Shown: piece after piece, positions 1 to 9,248 of the stretch
Layout: every line of letters begins with the position of its first letter
Numbering within the stretch: position 1 is the first letter of the stretch
Program-made: the position numbers and the translations under genes
The notes under the pieces: model-generated
What the model was told of the DNA's origin: nothing
Databases searched by the model: none
The model's input: the letters and a program-made list of their open reading frames with translations, nothing else
Assembly (NCBI RefSeq): GCF_009938205.1
Contig: NZ_AP019654.1
Location: 2,570,540-2,634,539, forward strand
From: Vibrio panuliri
GTDB taxonomy: Bacteria > Pseudomonadota > Gammaproteobacteria > Enterobacterales > Vibrionaceae
DNA length: 64,000 nucleotides
Direction: 5' to 3'

Positions 1-912
1 AAAGACAGCACAGCCTCGGTCGCCTATGTACTTCCTCTAGTACAAAGACTTGAAAAAAATCAGCAGCACAAATGTTTGGTGGTTGACGATTCGCAAACCG
101 TGCGCAACCACGTAGTACAACTGCTTGAACATCAATACATCACCACGCTTGAGGCGGAAAATGGTGAGCAAGCACTAACACTTTTACAAAATGACCCGGA
201 TATCAGCTTTGTGATCACCGATCATGATATGCCCCAAAAAGATGGGGTCACTATGATTCGCGAAGTTCGCCAAACATGGGACAAGAACCGACTCGCTATT
301 TTAGGCTTATCCGCATCTGAAGACCCAACGCTGACTGCTCAGTTCTTAAAAGCGGGCGCGAATGACTTCCTCAATAAACCTTTCCACCCTGAAGAATTTT
401 ACTGTCGAGTACATCAAATCCTCGATATGAAAGAAGCAAGTAATGAGCTATTTCGTATGGCCAATCAGGATGCACTAACTGGGCTATGGAATCGTCGTTA
501 TCTATTTAATCAAACATGTGATGGCTGCCAGCAGCGCAATATCGCCATGCTTGATATCGATCACTTTAAGCAAGTCAATGATACCTATGGGCATGATGGC
601 GGAGACAGTGCGTTGGTAACTATCGCCAAAATACTGCAACTCTATTTCCCAAATGATCTGGTTGCTCGTTTTGGTGGTGAAGAATTTTGCATTCAAGCAT
701 GCGGAGAATTTGATCATTTTACCGATCAGTTAGAGAAGCTGCGCAAGCGGGTCGAAAAGACCACCATTTACCATCAAGAGCGAGAAATCAAGGTGACCAT
801 CAGCATTGGGGTAGCTGTGGCAATGCCAAGCCTTGATGAACAAATCAAACAAGCTGATGATAGACTCTATTTAGCCAAAGAGAGTGGACGAAACCGGGTT
901 ATCTCTTGCTAA
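1..912 (+). CDS. Response regulator with GGDEF domain (diguanylate cyclase), 5' end cut by window
   Basis: The reading frame is open from base 1, so the true start lies left of the window. The visible part holds the last helix of some preceding domain, then a receiver domain (acidic pair in LVVDDS, phospho-acceptor Asp in ITDHDMP, Lys in NKPF) and a C-terminal GGDEF domain with active-site motif RFGGEEF. By family knowledge it condenses two GTP into c-di-GMP in the cytoplasm when phosphorylated. The RxxD inhibitory site expected just before GGEEF reads FPND, so classic product inhibition is unlikely. The segment before LVVDDS (YVLPLVQRLEK) fits the end of an earlier receiver, suggesting a REC-REC-GGDEF layout, which is inference. 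Its sensor kinase is not in view. The gene converges on nqrM. Confidence 0.9.
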   Translation, partial: KDSTASVAYVLPLVQRLEKNQQHKCLVVDDSQTVRNHVVQLLEHQYITTLEAENGEQALTLLQNDPDISFVITDHDMPQKDGVTMIREVRQTWDKNRLAILGLSASEDPTLTAQFLKAGANDFLNKPFHPEEFYCRVHQILDMKEASNELFRMANQDALTGLWNRRYLFNQTCDGCQQRNIAMLDIDHFKQVNDTYGHDGGDSALVTIAKILQLYFPNDLVARFGGEEFCIQACGEFDHFTDQLEKLRKRVEKTTIYHQEREIKVTISIGVAVAMPSLDEQIKQADDRLYLAKESGRNRVISC

Positions 913-924
913 TCAGGCGAAAAA

Positions 925-948
925 AAACCGGCAGATTTGCCGGTTTTT
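925..948. terminator. Bidirectional rho-independent terminator
   Basis: A nine-base stem (AAACCGGCA / TGCCGGTTT) with loop GATT has an A-tract on the left and a T-tract on the right. It can stop both the GGDEF gene (plus strand) and the nqrM transcript (minus strand). Confidence 0.85.
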
Positions 949-965
949 ATCGAAACACTGTGCCA

Positions 966-1199
966 TTACGCGATGCGATCTTTTTCCCAAGCCGCTAACT
1001 TCTCAGCGCGTGCTGCTGCGCGAGCTTCACGCTTTTTACGCGCATCACAAGGCTCTGGGCAGTTACATACTTTTTCAATGCCTACCGCACCTAAGCCACC
1101 ACAACTACCTTTCACTACCTTCTTTTGGAAGATATAACCGACAGCCATAGCAGCAATTACCGCCATGAAAACACCAAAAGTGATCAGAAATGTACTCAT
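966..1199 (-). CDS. nqrM: NqrM, Na+-NQR maturation membrane protein
   Basis: A 77-residue protein with one membrane segment (about residues 5-24) and four cysteines (33, 45, 47, 51) in KGSCGG and CNCPEPC, followed by a basic, Ala-rich tail. This is the pattern of NqrM (DUF539). In vibrios NqrM is needed to assemble the iron centre held by cysteines of NqrD and NqrE in the membrane; the role is known from the family and not visible in the sequence. It lies 22 bp downstream of apbE, the other NQR maturation factor, in the same direction and next to the nqr operon. The terminator at 925-948 follows it. Confidence 0.92.
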   Translation of the reverse strand: MSTFLITFGVFMAVIAAMAVGYIFQKKVVKGSCGGLGAVGIEKVCNCPEPCDARKKREARAAARAEKLAAWEKDRIA

Positions 1200-1221
1200 A
1201 TTGATACGCTCACTTAGCTAA

Positions 1222-2226
1222 TTATTTGTTGATATATGGCTTATAGGCCTCTGAGGCCAACTCTTTAAAGCCATCTTTTGTTTTCACAATCATGAAAACA
1301 GGAATATTGTTGTCATTGGCGATCTGCATACCTCGCTCTTCGCCCAACACCATCAAGCCGGTTGCCAACCCATCAGCAGTCATCGAAGACTTATCTAGTA
1401 CCGTTACCGAAACCACTTTATGGTTAATTGGCTTACCGGTTTTTGGATCGATGATGTGCGAGTAACGTACACCGTTGCTTTCAAAGTAGTTTCGGTAGTC
1501 GCCACTGGTGGCTACCGCCATATCACCAGGCTCGATGATTTCCTGAATGCCTCGCGAATCTACCGTTGGTTTTTCGATTGCAATACGCCAAGGAACCCCC
1601 TCACGGTTTAAGCCTTTAAGGCGCATTTCACCGCCCACTTCGACCATGTAGTTTTGAATACCCGTCGCCTGCAGATAGTTCGCCACAACATCCACGCCCC
1701 AACCTTTCGCAATCGTAGAAAGGTCAACGTACAAGTTAGGGATATCTTTACTTAGCTTATTACCATCGACAGTCAGGTGCTCAATACCAATATTAGCACG
1801 ACGCGCAGCTAACTCTTCATCGGTCGGAACAACATCTGGGCGCGCTTCTGGACCAAAGCCCCAAAGATTGACTAGAGGGCCAACAGTAACGTCCAATGCC
1901 CCTAGAGTAAGACCGTTCAAGCGCATCGCTTCTTTCACGACCGTCGCGGTTTGAGGCGATACTTCAAATGGCTCATTCGTTTGATGTTGGTTGAAACGAC
2001 TGAGTTCTGAGTCTTTTCGGTAAGTAGACATCTGATCGTTAACTTGCTCTAGCAATCGGTCGATTTCAGTCTGTAATTCTTGAGGGCTAGGAATACCCTC
2101 TTGCTCAATATATTTAATGTTGTAAGTGGTACCCATAGTTGGACCACTTAAATGAACCTGTTCAACTGGCTTTTCACAGCCCGCTAAAATCAGTAGAGAA
2201 GCAAATGCAACAAGCCACTTTTTCAC
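1222..2226 (-). CDS. apbE: ApbE, FAD:protein FMN transferase (lipoprotein)
   Basis: A 334-residue protein with a lipoprotein signal (lipobox LAGC, Cys17), so it is anchored on the periplasmic side of the inner membrane. ApbE attaches FMN from FAD through a phosphodiester bond to Thr in S/T-G-A-T motifs; its targets here are NqrB and NqrC encoded just upstream. Family motifs seen: SGPTMGTTYNI near the N-terminus, DLSTIAKGWGVD, VATSGDYRNYF and HIIDPKTGKP. It follows nqrF after a 287-bp gap containing two hairpins, so it may be read through from the nqr promoter or have its own promoter in the gap. nqrM follows 22 bp later. Confidence 0.95.
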   Translation of the reverse strand: MKKWLVAFASLLILAGCEKPVEQVHLSGPTMGTTYNIKYIEQEGIPSPQELQTEIDRLLEQVNDQMSTYRKDSELSRFNQHQTNEPFEVSPQTATVVKEAMRLNGLTLGALDVTVGPLVNLWGFGPEARPDVVPTDEELAARRANIGIEHLTVDGNKLSKDIPNLYVDLSTIAKGWGVDVVANYLQATGIQNYMVEVGGEMRLKGLNREGVPWRIAIEKPTVDSRGIQEIIEPGDMAVATSGDYRNYFESNGVRYSHIIDPKTGKPINHKVVSVTVLDKSSMTADGLATGLMVLGEERGMQIANDNNIPVFMIVKTKDGFKELASEAYKPYINK

Positions 2227-2340
2227 TTGTTTACTCCTATCTCAATAAAGAAAACATAAGAAAACGGTTACTGAATAGCGACGCATAAACATACCAGTTG
2301 CTATTCATCAGCTCTCTTATATTCACTAAAGCCATAAAAT

Positions 2341-2366
2341 TATGGCTGACAAAAACGTCAGCCATC
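2341..2366 (-). terminator. Hairpin between nqrF and apbE, possible weak terminator
   Basis: A perfect nine-base stem (ATGGCTGAC at 2342-2350 / GTCAGCCAT at 2357-2365) with loop AAAAAC. Read on the minus strand it is followed by AATTTTATGG, a poor U-tract, so termination after nqrF would be partial at best. Confidence 0.5.
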
Positions 2367-2407
2367 TTATACATCTTTGGTGAATCACCTATTTCAAATA
2401 ATTTGTC

Positions 2408-2490
2408 GTTGTGGCTAAGCAGTAGTGTCGACTTATTGCTATGAGCATAGATAACTATGTGATTAGCGTAAGTTGACACTACTAACAACG
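2408..2490 (-). repeat. Long imperfect inverted repeat just after nqrF
   Basis: Arms AGTAGTGTCGACTTA (2421-2435) and TAAGTTGACACTACT (2469-2483) pair at 14 of 15 positions. An inner stem CATAG/CTATG sits around ATAA at 2451-2454, and an outer stem CGTTGT (2408-2413) / ACAACG (2485-2490) extends it across a bulge. The structure starts about 24 bp after the nqrF stop codon, ahead of the second hairpin at 2341. It could protect the 3' end of the nqr mRNA or attenuate apbE; the sequence does not decide. Confidence 0.6.
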
Positions 2491-2513
2491 CCACGGCGTC
2501 AAATTAGAAGAAA

Positions 2514-3740
2514 TTAGCCACCGAAGTCATCTAGAAGGATATTCTCATCCTCTACACCAAGATCTTTCAGCATGCCGATAACTGCTGCGTTCATCATTGG
2601 TGGACCACACATGTAGTATTCACAATCTTCTGGTGCTTCGTGATCACGTAGGTAGTTCTCGTAAAGCACGTTGTGGATGAAGCCTGTGTAACCATCCCAG
2701 TTATCTTCTGGTAGTGGATCAGACAGTGCACAGTGCCACACGAAGTTATCGTTTTCTGCAGCTAGGCCGTCGAAATCTTCTACATAGAACATTTCACGCT
2801 TAGAACGCGCACCGTACCAGAAAGACATCTTACGCTTAGAGTGCAGACGTTTTAGCTGGTCGAAGATGTGTGAACGCATTGGTGCCATACCTGCACCACC
2901 ACCTACAAACACCATTTCTGCATCGGTATCTTTCGCGAAGAACTCACCAAATGGACCAGAAATAGTACACTTGTCGCCTTCTTTTAGAGACCAGATAAAC
3001 GATGACATGATGCCAGGTGCTACGTCTGGGTTGTTCGGCGGCGGAGTTGCGATACGAACGTTCAGCATAATAATGCCGTGTTCTTCTGGGTAGTTCGCCA
3101 TTGAGTAAGCACGAATTGTTTCTTCGTTCACCTTAGACTCGTAACGGAATAGGTTGAACTTCTCCCAGTCCTCACGGTATTCCTGAGGAATATCATAATC
3201 TGCGTATTTCACGTGGTGAGCCGGTGCTTCAATCTGGATGTAACCACCAGCACGGAAAGGTACTGATTCGCCATCTGGAATTTGTAGCTTAAGCTCTTTG
3301 ATGAATGTTGCTTTGTTATCGTTAGAGATAACCGTACATTCCCACTTCTTCACGCCGAAGATTTCTTCAGGAAGCTCGATATCCATGTCCGTTTTCATTG
3401 CAACTTGACATGCTAGACGCTCACCTTCACGCGCTTCACCTTTAGTAATATGGTCAAGCTCGGTCGGTAGGATGTCGCCACCACCTGATTTAACTTTTAC
3501 GCGACACTGACCACATGAGCCACCGCCACCACAAGCAGAAGATACGAATACACCTGCACCCGCAAGAGCAGTCAGTAGCTTGCCGCCTGGTTGTGTAACG
3601 ATCGCCAGATTAGGGTCATCGTTCACAGAAATTGTAATGTCACCTGTTGGTACTAGCTTAGATTTAGCGAAAAGAATCACTAAAACTAGCGCCAGTATAA
3701 TCAGGGTAAACATTACTACACCAAAAATAATAGTAGACAT
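2514..3740 (-). CDS. nqrF: Na+-NQR subunit F, NADH dehydrogenase entry subunit
   Basis: A 408-residue subunit with one N-terminal membrane helix (about 3-25), a 2Fe-2S ferredoxin domain with Cys70, Cys76, Cys79 and Cys111 ([11 protein letters not shown] and ACQ), an FAD-binding domain ([11 protein letters not shown]) and an NADH-binding domain ([13 protein letters not shown]), ending LLDDFGG. NqrF oxidises NADH at the cytoplasmic face and passes electrons through FAD and 2Fe-2S into the complex. It is the last structural gene of nqrABCDEF, 33 bp after nqrE. Length and cysteine numbering match the well-studied vibrio enzymes. Confidence 0.98.
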   Translation of the reverse strand: MSTIIFGVVMFTLIILALVLVILFAKSKLVPTGDITISVNDDPNLAIVTQPGGKLLTALAGAGVFVSSACGGGGSCGQCRVKVKSGGGDILPTELDHITKGEAREGERLACQVAMKTDMDIELPEEIFGVKKWECTVISNDNKATFIKELKLQIPDGESVPFRAGGYIQIEAPAHHVKYADYDIPQEYREDWEKFNLFRYESKVNEETIRAYSMANYPEEHGIIMLNVRIATPPPNNPDVAPGIMSSFIWSLKEGDKCTISGPFGEFFAKDTDAEMVFVGGGAGMAPMRSHIFDQLKRLHSKRKMSFWYGARSKREMFYVEDFDGLAAENDNFVWHCALSDPLPEDNWDGYTGFIHNVLYENYLRDHEAPEDCEYYMCGPPMMNAAVIGMLKDLGVEDENILLDDFGG

Positions 3741-3773
3741 TAACTATTCCTTATTTGCTGCGGTTTACCCGAC

Positions 3774-4370
3774 TTACAGTTGAACACCAGAGAAAGACAT
3801 AAAGCCCAACGCCATTAGACCTACAGTAATAAACGTGATGCCTAGACCACGTAGACCTGGAGGTACGTCAGAGTACTTCATTTTCTCACGGATACCTGCA
3901 AGAGCTACGATAGCGAGCATCCAACCCACACCTGAACCGAAACCGTAAACAACAGATTCAGCAAAGTTGTAGTCACGTTGTACCATGAAAGATACACCAC
4001 CGAAGATGGCACAGTTTACTGTGATCAGCGGTAGGAAGATGCCTAGCGCGTTGTACAGAGGTGGGAAGAAACGGTCTAGAACCATCTCTAGGATCTGTAC
4101 AAGTGCAGCGATTACACCGATAAAGGTGATGAAGTTTAGGAAGCTAAGGTCTACGCCCTCAACTAACGCATTCTCTTTCAGTACAAGGTTGTACACTAGG
4201 TTGTTAACTGGTACTGCGATAGTCAGAACTACCACAACCGCCACACCTAGGCCGAAAGAGGTCTTAACTTTCTTAGATACGGCAAGGAAAGTACACATAC
4301 CCAAGAAGAAAGACAGTGCCATGTTTTCGATGAAAATCGATTTAACTAACAGACTGATGTAATGTTCCAT
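3774..4370 (-). CDS. nqrE: Na+-NQR subunit E
   Basis: A 198-residue integral membrane protein with about six helices. Cysteines in LGMCTFLA (Cys26) and VNCAIFGG (about Cys120) sit mid-membrane and, with the matching pair in NqrD, bind the iron centre of the complex (family knowledge; a 2Fe-2S cluster in recent structures). NqrE and NqrD are inverted-topology homologues. The start lies 7 bp after the nqrD stop codon, so translation is probably coupled. Confidence 0.98.
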
Positions 4371-4377
4371 GACGCCC

Positions 4378-5010
4378 TTACTCCTTCGCTTCTACTTGTT
4401 CTGGTCTCAGAATACGGATAACCCAGATCATAAAGCCGATTAGGAAGAATGCAGATGGTGCTAGAAGCATCAAGCCGTTTGGCTGATACCAACCACCATT
4501 GCTCACTAGCGGCAGAACTTCCAAACCGAACAGTTTGCCTGAGCCAAACAGTTCACGGAAGAAACCTACAGTGATTAGAACGAAACCGTAACCAAGACCA
4601 TTACCGATACCATCGATAAATGATGGGAATGGAGCAGACTTCATCGCGAACGCTTCAGCACGGCCCATTACGATACAGTTAGTAATGATTAGACCTACGA
4701 ATACCGATAGCTGTTTAGAGATATCGTATAGGTAAGCTTTCAATACTTGGTCTACCACGATTACTAACGATGCGATGATCGCCATTTGCACGATGATACG
4801 CACACTGTTAGGAATGTGGTTACGGATTAGCGAAACGAACAAGTTTGAGAAAGCAGTAACGAAGGTTACCGCTAACGTCATAACAAATGCCGTTTCTAGT
4901 TTGGTTGTTACTGCAAGAGCAGAACATACACCAAGAACTTGCAGCGCGATTGGGTTGTTATCCAACACCGGCGCCATAATGCTCTTTTTGATATTTTGTG
5001 CGCTAGACAT
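4378..5010 (-). CDS. nqrD: Na+-NQR subunit D
   Basis: A 210-residue polytopic membrane subunit. Cys29 in LGVCSALAV and the cysteine in [13 protein letters not shown] are the iron ligands paired with those of NqrE. The start codon overlaps the nqrC stop codon by one base (TAATG), and nqrE follows 7 bp later. All six nqr genes are packed in one minus-strand operon, so subunits should be made in balanced amounts. Confidence 0.98.
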
Positions 5011-5795
5011 TAGTTCAGACCTCCGTCACGAACTTTTGCTAGGAACGGACCAAAGCCCATATCGCCTAACCAGAAGTCGAATGTACCCTGAACACCGTTA
5101 CCGGTTAGTGTCGCGCCTGAAAGGCCATCAACACCGTGCTCAGAACCTGCTGGTGCACCACCTTTAACAATTTTGATTGCTGGTTGGTGATTGTCGTCAA
5201 AGAGTTTTTTGCCAACGAACTGTGCGCGCCAAGTTGGGTTTTCAACTTCACCACCAAGCCCAGGAGTTTCACCTTGCTCGTAGTAAGTGATACCCGCAAT
5301 CGTGTTACCGTCAGTTTCAACTGCCACAAAAGCGTACATCATTGACCATAGACCTGTACCGTGTACTGGGATGATCACTTTAGACACTTTGTCACCTTGT
5401 TTAACTAGGTAAACGATGCCAACGTCCGCACGACGAAGGATCTTTGCTTTGTCTTGGTCAGCCGTCAATTTAATTGAGTGTGCAGGCTCTTTCGCCGCTT
5501 TACGCTGGTCGTAGTTTGCTGCAGTTAGACCATCTTCAGTCTTCTCAATGAAATCGCCAGTTTTGAAGTCTACTAAACGAGGCTCGATGTACTCTGCAAA
5601 TAGCTCAGGTACTTTCTTACCATTTGCTTCAACACCTGCAACTTCAACGATTTTAGATTGCTTATCTAGAACCGCGTTTGCTTTTTGCTGGCCACGTAGA
5701 GCTACCGCCGCTGTTGATACGATGATTGAGCAAACTAGGCTCAATGCGATAACAACAAACAGCGTCTTTTTAATGCTATCGTTATTACTTGCCAT
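5010..5795 (-). CDS. nqrC: Na+-NQR subunit C, covalent FMN subunit
   Basis: A 261-residue protein with one N-terminal membrane helix (about 9-33) and a large periplasmic FMN-binding domain. The flavinylation motif GLSGATLTG puts the FMN-bearing Thr at residue 229; ApbE, encoded downstream, attaches FMN there. In the complex NqrC carries electrons on the periplasmic side between the D/E iron centre and NqrB. The start overlaps the end of nqrB by 11 bp and the stop overlaps the nqrD start by one base. Confidence 0.98.
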   Translation of the reverse strand: MASNNDSIKKTLFVVIALSLVCSIIVSTAAVALRGQQKANAVLDKQSKIVEVAGVEANGKKVPELFAEYIEPRLVDFKTGDFIEKTEDGLTAANYDQRKAAKEPAHSIKLTADQDKAKILRRADVGIVYLVKQGDKVSKVIIPVHGTGLWSMMYAFVAVETDGNTIAGITYYEQGETPGLGGEVENPTWRAQFVGKKLFDDNHQPAIKIVKGGAPAGSEHGVDGLSGATLTGNGVQGTFDFWLGDMGFGPFLAKVRDGGLN

Positions 5796-7026
5796 AGCGT
5801 GCTAGTCTCCGCTTGATGTTCTTCTCGATGACTACATGGTCGAACAAAGGTGCAAATAGGTTCGCGAACAGAATCGCCAGCATCATACCTTCTGGGTATG
5901 CTGGGTTAACCACACGAATAAGTACACACATTGCGCCAATCAAAACACCGTACCACCACTTACCTGAGTTCGTGAATGATGCCGATACTGGGTCGGTTGC
6001 CATAAAGAACATACCGAATGCGAAACCACCCAGAACTAGGTGCCAGTGCCAAGGCATGCTAAACATTGCGTTTGAATCAGAACCGATCACATTAAACAGC
6101 GTTGCTGTTGCAATCATACCGATCATCACACCCGCAATAATGCGCCAAGATGCAATTCGCATGTATACGATCATCGCTGCACCAATCATTAGAGCAAGCG
6201 TTGATACTTCACCAATTGAACCTGGGATATTACCAATAAAGGCATCCATCCAAGTGATTGGAGCACCAGTAATGTTGTTGATTAGTGCACCGTTACCACC
6301 TTGAGCCCATTGGCTTAGTGCTGTCGCACCAGAGAAGCCATCCGCAGCAGTCCATACTAGGTCACCTGAAATCTGTGCAGGGTAAGCAAAGAATAGGAAA
6401 GCACGACCAGCAAGCGCTGGGTTAAGGAAGTTACGACCTGTACCACCAAAGATCTCTTTCGCAACCACAACACCAAAGGTAATACCCAGTGCCGCTTGCC
6501 ATAGAGGAAGTGTCGGCGGAACAATCAGCGCGAATAGGATCGAAGTAACAAAGAAACCTTCGTTAACTTCATGCTTACGCACCATACAGAACAGCACTTC
6601 CCAGAAACCACCCACAAGGAAAACAGTGGCGTAAATTGGTAGGAAGTAAGTGGCACCCAACAGCATTTTACTGCCAACGCCCGCATCAGCGATCGTGCCG
6701 CCAAGCATTTCCGTTAGCCAGTAGTGCCAGTTGCCAGCCACAACCGCCGCTAGTTGATCAGCAGCGTACATGTGGTTAAGTGCCGCAATAGCTTGGCCAC
6801 CCGCGTTGTACATGCCCCAGAACATTGCTGGGAATACCGCGAACCAAACCATGATCATGATACGTTTTAAGTCAACGCTATCACGAACGTGCGAGCTTTT
6901 TTGTGTCACTAGACCAGGAGTGTAGAAAACTGTTGCAACAGCTTCGTACAGGGCAAACCATTTTTCATGCTTACCGCCTGGCTCAAAGTGGTGCTCGATG
7001 TCTTCAAGAAACTTTTTAAGAGCCAT
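5785..7026 (-). CDS. nqrB: Na+-NQR subunit B, membrane subunit with covalent FMN and riboflavin
   Basis: A 413-residue polytopic membrane protein, the Na+-translocating core in current models. The flavinylation site is Thr235 in [11 protein letters not shown]. Conserved stretches such as [17 protein letters not shown] are of the RnfD/NqrB family. It starts 5 bp after the nqrA stop codon and overlaps nqrC by 11 bp. Confidence 0.98.
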   Translation of the reverse strand: MALKKFLEDIEHHFEPGGKHEKWFALYEAVATVFYTPGLVTQKSSHVRDSVDLKRIMIMVWFAVFPAMFWGMYNAGGQAIAALNHMYAADQLAAVVAGNWHYWLTEMLGGTIADAGVGSKMLLGATYFLPIYATVFLVGGFWEVLFCMVRKHEVNEGFFVTSILFALIVPPTLPLWQAALGITFGVVVAKEIFGGTGRNFLNPALAGRAFLFFAYPAQISGDLVWTAADGFSGATALSQWAQGGNGALINNITGAPITWMDAFIGNIPGSIGEVSTLALMIGAAMIVYMRIASWRIIAGVMIGMIATATLFNVIGSDSNAMFSMPWHWHLVLGGFAFGMFFMATDPVSASFTNSGKWWYGVLIGAMCVLIRVVNPAYPEGMMLAILFANLFAPLFDHVVIEKNIKRRLARYGK

Positions 7027-7031
7027 GAAAA

Positions 7032-8372
7032 TTACCCTTCCTTCTCAATGGTGTCTAGGCACTCACGAAGTAACATGCCGTACTCGTATTTACCTGGACA
7101 AACATAGGTACACAAAGCTAGATCTTCTTCATCCAGTTCAAGTGCACCAAGCGCTTGCGCGCTATCTGTGTCACCGGCACAAAGATCACGAAGTAGCAAT
7201 GTAGGCTCCATATCGAGTGGCATTACGCGCTCGTAGCTGCCAATTGGAACCATTGCACGGTCACTACCATTGGTCGACGTTGTCATATTGAACAACTGAC
7301 CTTTGAATAGGTGACCAAGGAAAGAGCGAGTCACTGAGAACTTGTTCTTACCAGGCATAGCCCAGCCAAACAGTTCTTTCTCACGGCCTTCACGTAATAC
7401 AGAAACTTGTTGATGGTAACGACCTAGGTAAGCGTGTGGCCCTATAGCGTGAGTACCTGTTAGTACTGAACCAGAGATCACTCGCACTTCACCCGGCATT
7501 AGCTCGTTATCAGTCAACTCGTCCAAGCTAGCACCAACAATAGTGCGAACTAGGCGCGGTTTGTTAACCACAGGACCCGCTAGAGAGATCACACGATCGA
7601 CACATAGCTCACCTGTTAAGAACAACTTACCGAACGCGATTACGTCTTGATAGTTGATACTCCACGCCACATTACTTGCATTTACTGGGTATAGGAAATG
7701 CATGTGGGTGCCTGCAAGGCCTGCAGGGTGAGGACCGTCAAAAACGTGTTCTTCTACATTAGATTGAGAAGAGCGAGGTAGGCTTGAGCCAGATTTACAT
7801 ACGTAAACCTTGCCTTCCGTTAGGGCTGAAAGGACGTCAAGACCAGCAATAAACGCTTCTTCTTGTTCGTTGATGATCAACTCAGGCTGAGCTGCAAGAG
7901 GATTGGTATCCATTGCAGTCACAAAAATAGCCTTGGTAGAAGACGCGATGGCTGGAACCTTGCTGAACGGACGAGTACGTAAAGCTGTCCAAAGACCAGA
8001 TTCAATCAGCTGAGTTTTGATCGTTTCACGATCTAGGCTCGCTAGTTGAGTCGCTTCGAACTTATCAAAAGTTACCTGTTCGTCACCTGCAGCTTCAATC
8101 ACTACGGACTGAAGTACACGCTTCGCACCACGGTTAACTTCGATAACTTTACCGCAAATTGGCGAAGTAAATTTCACACCAGGATTCTTTTTATCTTCAA
8201 AAAGAACTTGAGCTTTCTTTACTTCGTCGCCTACGCGGACATGCATAGTAGGACGCATGCCGACGTACTCTTCGCCAAGCAAGGCGACTTTCGTGATGGT
8301 TTTACCATCATTAATCACCTGGGTAGGAGTTCCTGCGATAGGAAGGTCCAAACCCTTTTTTATTGTAATCAT
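7032..8372 (-). CDS. nqrA: Na+-NQR subunit A, quinone-associated subunit
   Basis: First gene of the operon, 446 residues, cytoplasmic, involved in ubiquinone binding. The start chosen gives [16 protein letters not shown], the N-terminus of characterised vibrio NqrA. The frame stays open for 31 more codons upstream to an ATG at 8465 with no ribosome-binding site, and that extension does not fit the family. The chosen ATG also lacks a clear Shine-Dalgarno sequence (the bases before it read AAGTGCAAGTGCGT), which is odd for a highly expressed gene. The 422-bp gap upstream must hold the operon promoter. Confidence 0.95.
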   Translation of the reverse strand: MITIKKGLDLPIAGTPTQVINDGKTITKVALLGEEYVGMRPTMHVRVGDEVKKAQVLFEDKKNPGVKFTSPICGKVIEVNRGAKRVLQSVVIEAAGDEQVTFDKFEATQLASLDRETIKTQLIESGLWTALRTRPFSKVPAIASSTKAIFVTAMDTNPLAAQPELIINEQEEAFIAGLDVLSALTEGKVYVCKSGSSLPRSSQSNVEEHVFDGPHPAGLAGTHMHFLYPVNASNVAWSINYQDVIAFGKLFLTGELCVDRVISLAGPVVNKPRLVRTIVGASLDELTDNELMPGEVRVISGSVLTGTHAIGPHAYLGRYHQQVSVLREGREKELFGWAMPGKNKFSVTRSFLGHLFKGQLFNMTTSTNGSDRAMVPIGSYERVMPLDMEPTLLLRDLCAGDTDSAQALGALELDEEDLALCTYVCPGKYEYGMLLRECLDTIEKEG

Positions 8373-8465
8373 ACGCACTTGCACTACTTTATCGGGAAAA
8401 AGATTCTTTAATTGCGTAACATTTAGACACGACATCAGTGTCCGGTTCTGACGTTCTAGAGACAT

Positions 8466-8683
8466 CAGAATCGCAACATCCTATTAATATACTCGCTACA
8501 TATAATAAGCGAGTTTCATCAGGGGCGATAGTCTATCATCAATTGGGAATATGATGCCATGACCAATGGCGGGTATACTGCGATTAATTGTTAGGAATTG
8601 AGTTTAAAAGGTTAAAGAATAGTCATAAGTTTGAGCTGTCGCACATCCTAAAAAAAGAGCACACCACTTACTCCCTATTGATA
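8466..8683 (-). promoter_or_regulatory. Presumed nqr promoter and leader region
   Basis: There is no gene here. It separates bolA from nqrA and must contain the nqr promoter unless bolA reads through, but I could not choose a convincing -35/-10 pair. A small hairpin (CTCGCT 8492-8497 / AGCGAG 8508-8513) lies in the probable leader. Confidence 0.35.
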
Positions 8684-8748
8684 ATTAACATATAGAAACA
8701 AAATTTGTTAATTTGTCGCAATTAAAAATTTGTTTCTATATTGTTAAT
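8684..8748. repeat. AT-rich palindrome between bolA and nqrA
   Basis: Left arm ATTAACA-TATAGAAACAAA (8684-8702) and right arm TTTGTTTCTATATTGTTAAT (8729-8748) are complementary with one single-base bulge. The spacer is about 26 bases. It could be an operator for a dimeric regulator of nqr, or a hairpin ending the bolA transcript; the tail on the minus strand is not a clean U-tract. Confidence 0.6.
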
Positions 8749-8779
8749 GCGCTAACCACCTTCTTAGCTGGTTTAGCGC
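8749..8779 (-). terminator. Hairpin after bolA, possible terminator
   Basis: GCGCTAACC (8749-8757) pairs with GGTTTAGCGC (8770-8779) around one bulge. It starts about 15 bp after the bolA stop codon. The minus-strand tail ATTAACAAT is weak in U, so efficiency is uncertain. Confidence 0.45.
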
Positions 8780-8794
8780 TTAAATCGCACCGAG

Positions 8795-9100
8795 CTACTT
8801 ACTGCCTCCCAAGCACATTGGGCTGTGTGGTGCTTGTTGCTTTTCACTCCATTCATCTGGCGTGTAAGTATGAATCGCGAGCGCGTGAATGTGATTGGCT
8901 AATTCTTCAGCAAGAGTTTGATTAACCAAACGATGTCTTGCAATCAAGCGCAGTCCTGCAAACTGTTCACTCACGACGATAACTTTAAAATGACTTTCCG
9001 AACCTGGGGCAACATTATGCATGAAGCTCTCATTGATAACATCAAGATGAACAGGCGTAAGTTGTTGGTTTAATTTGAACTTAATCGTATCTTCGAGCAT
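8795..9100 (-). CDS. bolA: BolA family protein
   Basis: A 101-residue small cytoplasmic protein of the BolA/IbaG fold. It has the family signature RHRLVNQTL and [10 protein letters not shown], and ends SPMCLGGSK as longer BolA proteins do. BolA partners monothiol glutaredoxins in Fe-S handling and also acts as a morphology and stress regulator in enterics; both roles are family knowledge. It lies upstream of nqrA in the same direction, separated by 422 bp with two hairpins, and is divergent from rlmG. Confidence 0.9.
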   Translation of the reverse strand: MLEDTIKFKLNQQLTPVHLDVINESFMHNVAPGSESHFKVIVVSEQFAGLRLIARHRLVNQTLAEELANHIHALAIHTYTPDEWSEKQQAPHSPMCLGGSK

Positions 9101-9248
9101 ATAACTTCACCGCTTCCTATTAACAGCATGACTTATTATTTTTTGTTCATCATAGTCTTCTCGTAGGGAAATCTAAAGGTTTTAGTTTTCACATCGCGCC
9201 GCATCTGCGACAATTTCAACTCTTATCAAAACACCATACATTCCATTT

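Noticed and set aside
2237..2494. 85-codon minus-strand frame between apbE and nqrF
   Set aside because: It spans the two hairpins, has no ribosome-binding site and no family-like sequence.
8713..8925. 70-codon plus-strand frame over the bolA 3' end
   Set aside because: It lies antisense to bolA and through the AT-rich palindrome, with no start signal.
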